39,082 nucleotides of DNA from Nanobdellota archaeon (GTDB taxonomy: Archaea > Nanobdellota > Nanobdellia > Pacearchaeales > GW2011-AR1): contig JAHITZ010000058.1 of NCBI GenBank assembly GCA_018817405.1, forward strand, positions 1 through 39,082, given 5' to 3'. Position numbers and translations under genes: made by a program. Each line of letters opens with the position of its first letter. Position 1 is the first letter of the stretch. Below, piece by piece: positions 34,505-39,082 of the stretch. A model generated the notes under the pieces. The model worked only from the letters and a program-made list of their open reading frames with translations. It did no database searches and was not told the origin of the DNA.

Positions 34505-34525
34505 GGAGACTGCTATGCAGTCTCC
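34505..34525 (+). terminator. Perfect 9-bp hairpin just after tRNA-Tyr
   Basis: GGAGACTGC-TAT-GCAGTCTCC begins 5 nt after the tRNA discriminator. Its position suits a processing or termination signal, though there is no T-run. A second perfect 9-bp hairpin AAACTTTTT-TCT-AAAAAGTTT is at 34600-34620. Confidence 0.4.
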
Positions 34526-34629
34526 TCATACTCACCCTGTTGTGCCTGCGGCAGACAACTTCGCTTCCTGCGAAGCTATCTAAGTTTTTGAACTCATAGA
34601 AACTTTTTTCTAAAAAGTTTGTATTTGGG

Positions 34630-34645
34630 CTCTGGGTGCGGGGAT
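34630..34645 (+). repeat. Near-copy of the tRNA-Tyr 3' end (attachment-site-like)
   Basis: CTCTGGGTGCGGGGAT repeats 15 of 16 bases of the tRNA 3' end (34485-34500, CTCTGGGTGTGGGGAT) in direct orientation 145 bp away. Such duplications arise when integrative elements use a tRNA 3' end. Nothing element-like lies between. It also forms the arm of a GGGGATT/AATCCCC hairpin (34640-34665) over the end of the next convergent gene. Confidence 0.5.
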
Positions 34646-34656
34646 TTTTTTATTTC

Positions 34657-35220
34657 TCAATCCCCCACAAAAATCTTTATTGGAATCTTTAGCTCATCAG
34701 CTGTTGCTCTGTCTTCATCCTCAAGCCAGGCTGAAAGAATCACGTTTCTGTTATGCTCTCCTTTACTAATCACAACCCTAACCATAGAATCCTCTCCTTT
34801 AACCTTCACATCGTCAAGCGGAATAACAGAAACTGTAAAACTTTGACGTTGTCCTGGCAAAACCCTTGCGCTGTTTCCAGAACCTATGAAACTTCCGTCT
34901 TCATCAAACGTAAAACAATCAGAAGAAGGTACAAACTCCTGAAAATCGGAAAAAGAACAACCCAGCCGGATTATTTCATCATTCATATTCCGGATTTCAA
35001 AACTTTCCTTATTGTCCTTCCCAATAACAGCGACCATTTCTATATTTTTAGGCGTCAAAATATTATCAAACAAATTCTGTTTCACACTTAGTTTTGTTCC
35101 CTCTCCACTGACAACATCTCCTGTTACAGAAGTTTGAAAATAATATGCAACTAACACAAAGAGAACAACTGCAATAATCAAAACAATAATCACAACAAAA
35201 CCTGCCTGCCCCTTTTCCAT
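34657..35220 (-). CDS. Pilin-like single-helix protein with TGDVV motif (187 aa)
   Basis: The protein starts MEKGQAGFVV, resembling an archaeal class III (pilin) signal with possible cut KG|QA. It is followed by a hydrophobic helix to ~28 and TGDVV at residues 33-37. The rest is a beta-rich extracellular domain (SFEIRNMNDEIIRLGCSFSD ... SFTVSVIPLDDVKV). The neighbouring 138-aa protein shares the N-terminal layout. It could be a pilin subunit or a secreted anchored protein. TATTTAAG (35242-35249) lies ~25 nt upstream. Whether it is processed cannot be told. Confidence 0.7.
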   Translation of the reverse strand: MEKGQAGFVVIIVLIIAVVLFVLVAYYFQTSVTGDVVSGEGTKLSVKQNLFDNILTPKNIEMVAVIGKDNKESFEIRNMNDEIIRLGCSFSDFQEFVPSSDCFTFDEDGSFIGSGNSARVLPGQRQSFTVSVIPLDDVKVKGEDSMVRVVISKGEHNRNVILSAWLEDEDRATADELKIPIKIFVGD

Positions 35221-35392
35221 GTTTTTATGAGTACTATGAAATATTTAAGTTTTCTTAAGGTCTAGTATACGTAATTTAATGATAGAAAACAAAAAATGTT
35301 AACAAACACACAATATCCACAAAGAAGAGATTTAATACATAATTATCTTAATATTACTCATCAATTAAACCGATGTAAATGAATCAACAAAG

Positions 35393-35809
35393 TCAAACAG
35401 CCCCTCTCACATTCCCCTCAACAGTCGCATCTTCTCTTCCAGAAAAAGAATAAACAATCCCAATCTTTCCACTAAACTCTTCTCCTTCAACCAAAGAACA
35501 CTCAACTTCAAAAATTCTTGATTCCCCAGAAACGATTTGCTTTCCCCAGCTTATAGAACCACACCCCTCAACATCCAAAGAATTTATTAAATAATCCCTT
35601 GGCCCGGCATTGCGAATATCTAACTTCACACCGTCTTTATTTACAACCCAAGCCCTTAATTCAAACGGCCCGTTTAAAAAATTCGCTTTTTCCTCAGAAA
35701 CAACGCTTCCTGTAGTTGAAGGTTTGAATGCAAATCCAATAATGACAAATACAATAATTAAAATCGCAAATCCAACAACCACGCCAATAGGCCCCTGAGC
35801 TTTTTCCAT
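35393..35809 (-). CDS. Pilin-like single-helix protein with TGSVV motif (138 aa)
   Basis: This paralogue of the downstream gene starts MEKAQGPIGV (possible cut KA|QG), has a helix to ~28, and TGSVV at residues 33-37, exactly the same positions. The domain after it is beta-rich (FELRAWVVNKDGVKLDIRN ... GKIGIVYSF). It carries two Cys (GCGSI and VECSL) that may form a disulphide. TATTTAAAG about 26 nt upstream and repeat copy C precede it. It is 172 nt upstream of its paralogue, which has its own promoter. Confidence 0.7.
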   Translation of the reverse strand: MEKAQGPIGVVVGFAILIIVFVIIGFAFKPSTTGSVVSEEKANFLNGPFELRAWVVNKDGVKLDIRNAGPRDYLINSLDVEGCGSISWGKQIVSGESRIFEVECSLVEGEEFSGKIGIVYSFSGREDATVEGNVRGAV

Positions 35810-35864
35810 GATAGATAAAGAGATGCTTTGTATTTAAAGTTTGTTCAGATAATAAAATTCGTTT

Positions 35865-36017
35865 TTGTTACAACATTAAAATAGCATAATTTATCGCCCA
35901 CCACATCCACCCTACCCACTGAGATTATTTGAGAATATTACTATTTAAAACATACTGTTTGAAGCTATTTTTTATTCTATCCTTCTAATAAAATAGGCGA
36001 ATTGGTTTTCTATACTA
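35865..36017 (+). repeat. Dispersed ~150-bp intergenic repeat, copy C
   Basis: The + strand reads TTGTTACAACATTAAAATAGC ... ACTGTTTGAAGCTATTTT ... AATAGGCGAATTGGTTTTC ... TATACTA. It is the inverted match of copy A (26947-27093) at the other border of the A/C-rich segment. It fills the gap between the polB stop (36021) and the pilin-like gene promoter. Confidence 0.8.
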
Positions 36018-36020
36018 CAA

Positions 36021-38342
36021 TCAAAACAGCTTTGTCTGCCTAGTGTTTTGGCATAGGTCTTCAAAATCTTTGTCAAACAGGGAGAGTATTTGTTCTGCAA
36101 TTGGCTTGATTTGTTTTTCAATGTAATGCTCGTAGTCAATCTTGTGTTTTAATCTCTGAATTGGTTCCGGTCCGTCAAGAGTGATGTAATACTCAATGAT
36201 GTTTGATTCAATGGAAGGGAGTTTTCTGGCTGCTTTCACATGAGGAGGGGTTGTTTTCGTGTACTCCTTGAGGTCTTTTCTAATTGACTTTCTATATAAG
36301 AGTTTGCTGTCTAATTTTCCCTGCCAAATTTTTTTGATGTATTCACGGATGAATTTTTCTATTGGCTGGTTGTGGAACAATTTGTCTAATAGCTCAACCT
36401 GAAATTCCTTGGCCGCTTCTGTCCAATCTCCGCGAATTGCCTCTAAACCAGTAATTTCAATTTTCTCCCTGCCTCCTGGTTTTTCTACAAGGCCTGCGTA
36501 ACGTTTTTTGGCTGCTGCCTTTCCTCCACGAAGGTGGGGAATCATCAAAGAAAGATATTGTTTTTCAAATTCCAACTCAAGAAAGGATTTGCGATTGTAT
36601 TTCTTTTTGATGTAGTTTTTATAAAAGTTATTTATGTGGTCTTGAATTTCTTTCCCAAGTTCATTGGCTTTTTGTTTTCCTAGATTGGTTTCGATAAATA
36701 CTGAATCTGTGTCGCTGTAAATTGTTTTGTAACCTTTCTTTTTGATTTCTTCAGCAGTTAGTTTTATTAAAAACTGACCGAAGTGTGTGATGGCGTTTGC
36801 CATTTTCAAATTGAAGTATCTAAGATTTGGAGAAGCTAAAACCCCCCAAAATGAAAGCATGATAACTTTGATTGCATGATTTGATAATTCTCGGTTTTCT
36901 TTTTTTGCTTTTTCTCTTGCTTCATGAAGTTTTGTTAAAATCTTCGGCAGGATTCCGTCTTGATTTTTGAAACACGCGCCGTTGGGTGCCTGCACGCAAC
37001 CCCTTTCCTTTTTCTCTAAGAATGAAGCTGGGTCAATGTTAAATGTTTGAATAATTGAAGAATATAGTGCTTTGAAATCTAAAACTAAAACATTCTTGTA
37101 AAGCCCTGGCTTGGCGCTGAAAACGTATCCGCCTGTGATTCTTTTTTCTTTTTCTTTATACTCGTTTGTCGGTGAAACAAGATTGTTTTTTCTTGCTTCT
37201 CTAATGTAGAGGGAGTCAAAAGCTACAATTGAACCAGATAAACGGTCCATTGTGAGGCCTGTTAATTGGGAACGTTCAATGGCAAGGTCTATTATTTTTG
37301 TTTTTTCCAGCATTTCATAAACAAGTTCGCAGTCTAAGAGATTGTAATCAACTAGTTTTTGCTGAGACTTCTCGGTATTGTCCTTGTAGAGTTTTTCAAT
37401 TTCAGCATGCCTATCTTTTCCTTTTAATAATTTTCCCTTGCCAAGCAATGCCTGTGACACATCTTCTAAAGTTAGGGAAGCGAAGTCAGCGTATTTTATA
37501 GTCGGGGCTTCTTTTATGAAAGGGTCTTTGATTAAGTTTAAACCGTCGAGAACTTGTCTGCCTGAGAGGTCTATGCTTGACGAGCGGAAAAAGTTTGATT
37601 CAATCCTGAATCTTGGTTCGTCGTTTGTTCTCCCGATATCAAATTTTATTTTGTGTTTTTTGAATAATTCTCTAAGAAAAACAAAATCAAAATCAATAAC
37701 ATTCCAGCCGGTTATGATGTCTGGGTCTAGCTTAAGCAATTCTGCTTTGAATGTTTCAAGACATTCTTCTTCGTTCTTGCAGGAAACTGTGTTTTTTAGT
37801 CTATGAGAAGTTATCATGAAGTTTTTTTGATAATTGCCTGAGTGAAGGCCTATGCAGAATAGTTTTCCTTTTTTGTCTGACTCTATGTCTATTGAGAGAA
37901 TTTTTAATTTCGGTTTGTGGTCTCTTATCGGAGAGATTTCTGGTTCGTGATAAATGCAGTCAATTTTTTCAGATGGTTCGTTGGAGCCTTCAATATTTAT
38001 GCTTCCTAACAAGTCGTTGTCTATGATAAACTTGTAATGGGGTTTTAAGTCAGCTTCATAGATTTCTATTTCTTTGCGATATTTTTTGTATGCGTTGTTT
38101 AAGTCGGTTTTATTGTCAAAAGAAAACCTTACAACTTCTTCTCCTTTGAAATTTTTTAGTTTGGTTTCTTCTGGAATTTGTTTTACCTTTAATTTTTTTG
38201 AATCTTTCTTTTTCACAAAGAAGTATGGCTTGAATTTATTGATTGTTGCGAAGGACTGGCCGTTTTCTAGTCTTCCGAATAGTTGGATTACTGTCTGATT
38301 GTCAATGATTTCATTGGTTGCATAGATGATGAAGGCTTTCAT
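36021..38342 (-). CDS. polB: DNA polymerase family B (PolB/Pol II-like)
   Basis: The 773-residue enzyme has the 3'-5' exonuclease motifs LSIDIESD (Exo I), WNVIDFDFVFL (Exo II) and YNLLDCELVYEM (Exo III). Polymerase motif A is DFKALYSSIIQTFNIDP, motif B KVIMLSFWGVLASP and motif C YSDTDSVF, with KKRYAG following. All catalytic acids are kept. Motif A has Y-S in place of the usual Y-P, and motif B has L-S-F-W-G in place of N-S-x-Y-G. Length and FNIDP recall the Pol II-like branch. It would replicate or repair DNA with proofreading. ATTATAA is ~25 nt upstream of the start at 38342. Confidence 0.95.
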   Translation of the reverse strand: MKAFIIYATNEIIDNQTVIQLFGRLENGQSFATINKFKPYFFVKKKDSKKLKVKQIPEETKLKNFKGEEVVRFSFDNKTDLNNAYKKYRKEIEIYEADLKPHYKFIIDNDLLGSINIEGSNEPSEKIDCIYHEPEISPIRDHKPKLKILSIDIESDKKGKLFCIGLHSGNYQKNFMITSHRLKNTVSCKNEEECLETFKAELLKLDPDIITGWNVIDFDFVFLRELFKKHKIKFDIGRTNDEPRFRIESNFFRSSSIDLSGRQVLDGLNLIKDPFIKEAPTIKYADFASLTLEDVSQALLGKGKLLKGKDRHAEIEKLYKDNTEKSQQKLVDYNLLDCELVYEMLEKTKIIDLAIERSQLTGLTMDRLSGSIVAFDSLYIREARKNNLVSPTNEYKEKEKRITGGYVFSAKPGLYKNVLVLDFKALYSSIIQTFNIDPASFLEKKERGCVQAPNGACFKNQDGILPKILTKLHEAREKAKKENRELSNHAIKVIMLSFWGVLASPNLRYFNLKMANAITHFGQFLIKLTAEEIKKKGYKTIYSDTDSVFIETNLGKQKANELGKEIQDHINNFYKNYIKKKYNRKSFLELEFEKQYLSLMIPHLRGGKAAAKKRYAGLVEKPGGREKIEITGLEAIRGDWTEAAKEFQVELLDKLFHNQPIEKFIREYIKKIWQGKLDSKLLYRKSIRKDLKEYTKTTPPHVKAARKLPSIESNIIEYYITLDGPEPIQRLKHKIDYEHYIEKQIKPIAEQILSLFDKDFEDLCQNTRQTKLF

Positions 38343-38561
38343 AGAAGTTTTAAGACTTGGGAGATTATAAGTTTGGTGGTTTTTGTTATGCCAATATCAT
38401 TGCGAAAACTCCATAGTTTAATGTGGAGTTAGCATCTTGGTCGTCCAAAAGTTTTAAACAAACTGCACCTTGAAAGATGAGGTAAAACGCGAGAAACTTT
38501 TTGATTATTACTTTTCAGAGTGAACGGAAAGTTTTAAATAGGATTGATTTTGCGAAGGATT

Positions 38562-38897
38562 ATGGGGAAGAAATATATTCTGGCTGTGCCGGCTTCGCCG
38601 AGTTGGCCTCGAGGAGTTGAAGCGCCGTGTTATCCGGATGGACGGGTTATACCTAATGATAGAGTTAAGGATTTGGTTGAGATGCCTTATGAAGATGCAA
38701 GAGATTTTTTGGGCGAGGCTGAGTTAATTGGACTTGCTGTTGATATTCAAGCCTTGGATTGGAGAGCTGAGCTATTGACTAAACATTATTCGAGCGAATT
38801 TGGGAACAATCCAATTAGATTAAGGTCAAATTGGGGTGATGATAAGATAATCGCTGTTTTTAATAGGAAAAAGAGAGAGGCTAGGGCTTTTGTATAG
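38562..38897 (+). CDS. Hypothetical protein, 111 aa
   Basis: The track uses a TTG at 38544; TTTAAATA at 38533-38540 is ~25 nt before the ATG at 38562, which is preferred. The protein (MGKKYILAVPASPSWPRGVE...) is a compact alpha/beta domain with VEMPYEDARDFLGEAELIGL and a basic end KKREARAFV. No family is recognised. It is divergent from polB (219 bp away); the gap holds an AACTCCA/TGGAGTT hairpin near 38408-38431. A mobile-element end starts 46 nt downstream. Confidence 0.6.
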   Translation: MGKKYILAVPASPSWPRGVEAPCYPDGRVIPNDRVKDLVEMPYEDARDFLGEAELIGLAVDIQALDWRAELLTKHYSSEFGNNPIRLRSNWGDDKIIAVFNRKKREARAFV

Positions 38898-38942
38898 AAA
38901 TAAATATTAAGTTGTTTGCTTTTGTAGAGAGTGTTGGAAAGA

Positions 38943-39080
38943 GTGACATCCTCCCAGCCCTAAAGGGTTGACGCGAAGCGTCAATTCCTCACTTCGTTCG
39001 GAACTGGGCGTCCTTTCGTTTTACGCGTGGTGCATCTGTTGATTTTCGACGTAATCATAAGCCCGCTAAAATCACTATTC
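38943..39080 (-). mobile_element. IS200/IS605-type right end (right contig end, inverted copy)
   Basis: Reverse complement of 1-139 with one base missing (TTTTAGCGGG instead of TTTTGAGCGGG). The boundary GTGAC at 38943 matches the left copy and the flank differs. It repeats the four-way-junction fold on the minus strand. If it includes the tail of a tnpB gene, the indel would shift its frame relative to the left copy. The contig probably ends here because the element is multi-copy. Confidence 0.7.
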
Positions 39081-39082
39081 CC

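Noticed and set aside
1-39082. Circular or complete element suggested by identical ends
   Set aside because: The ends are inverted rather than direct repeats and differ by an indel, so they mark assembly breaks at a repeated element, not circular closure.
1-39082. CRISPR array or rRNA genes
   Set aside because: No regularly spaced repeats with unique spacers and no rRNA-like stretch were seen.

Overview
The window is most likely a chromosomal contig from a small-genome DPANN-type archaeon (Woesearchaeota/Pacearchaeota-like). The evidence is a tRNA-Tyr gene with a canonical archaeal bulge-helix-bulge intron, type II methionine aminopeptidase, a family B DNA polymerase, an archaeal NOP2/Sun RNA methyltransferase operon, and two giant cysteine-rich secreted proteins. 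Start codons typically lie about 25 nt downstream of a TATA-like box, which implies leaderless mRNAs. The lineage is an inference, because no marker gene was searched. Base composition is AT-rich throughout.

Layout. Both ends carry the same ~139-nt sequence in inverted orientation. It resembles the right end/omega-RNA scaffold of an IS200/IS605-type (TnpB) element and folds into a compact four-way junction. 0.2-11 kb: small proteins, a PIN/GNAT/HTH operon, RarA ATPase, an Fcf1-like PIN protein, CTP synthase, a DoxX-like membrane protein, seryl-tRNA synthetase and membrane proteins. 11.2-15.7 kb: a 1513-aa surface protein with beta-helix, MopE-like and Cys-rich repeats, followed by an MscS channel. 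16.9-21.7 kb: an acquired island with a Fic protein, an EcoRI-type adenine methyltransferase (frameshifted) and a DUF262-HNH nuclease (one in-frame TGA), next to a SWIM/DDE transposase. 21.7-26.4 kb: a 1538-aa acidic Cys-rich secreted protein. 26.3-36 kb: PD-(D/E)XK-like nuclease, DUF1643, a short nucleotide-sugar dehydrogenase, histidine phosphatase, transglutaminase-like protein, the NSUN methyltransferase operon, MetAP2, tRNA-Tyr and two pilin-like membrane proteins. 36-38.9 kb: DNA polymerase B and a small hypothetical protein.

Three larger patterns stand out. (1) The + strand is G/T-rich on both sides but A/C-rich from about 27.1 to 35.9 kb, whatever the gene direction. The two borders of that segment are inverted copies of a ~150-bp intergenic repeat, so this looks like a recent inversion. 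(2) The tight fic-methyltransferase-DUF262/HNH operon is a candidate modification-linked defence system that has been inactivated or is misread by single-base lesions. (3) Four extracytoplasmic proteins share a TG-x-[VA]-V motif; in the two pilin-like paralogues it sits at the same residues, just after the membrane helix.

The housekeeping genes are confidently named. Many short genes are new to me and are described only by what can be seen. All similarity statements come from reading motifs by eye, not from database searches.
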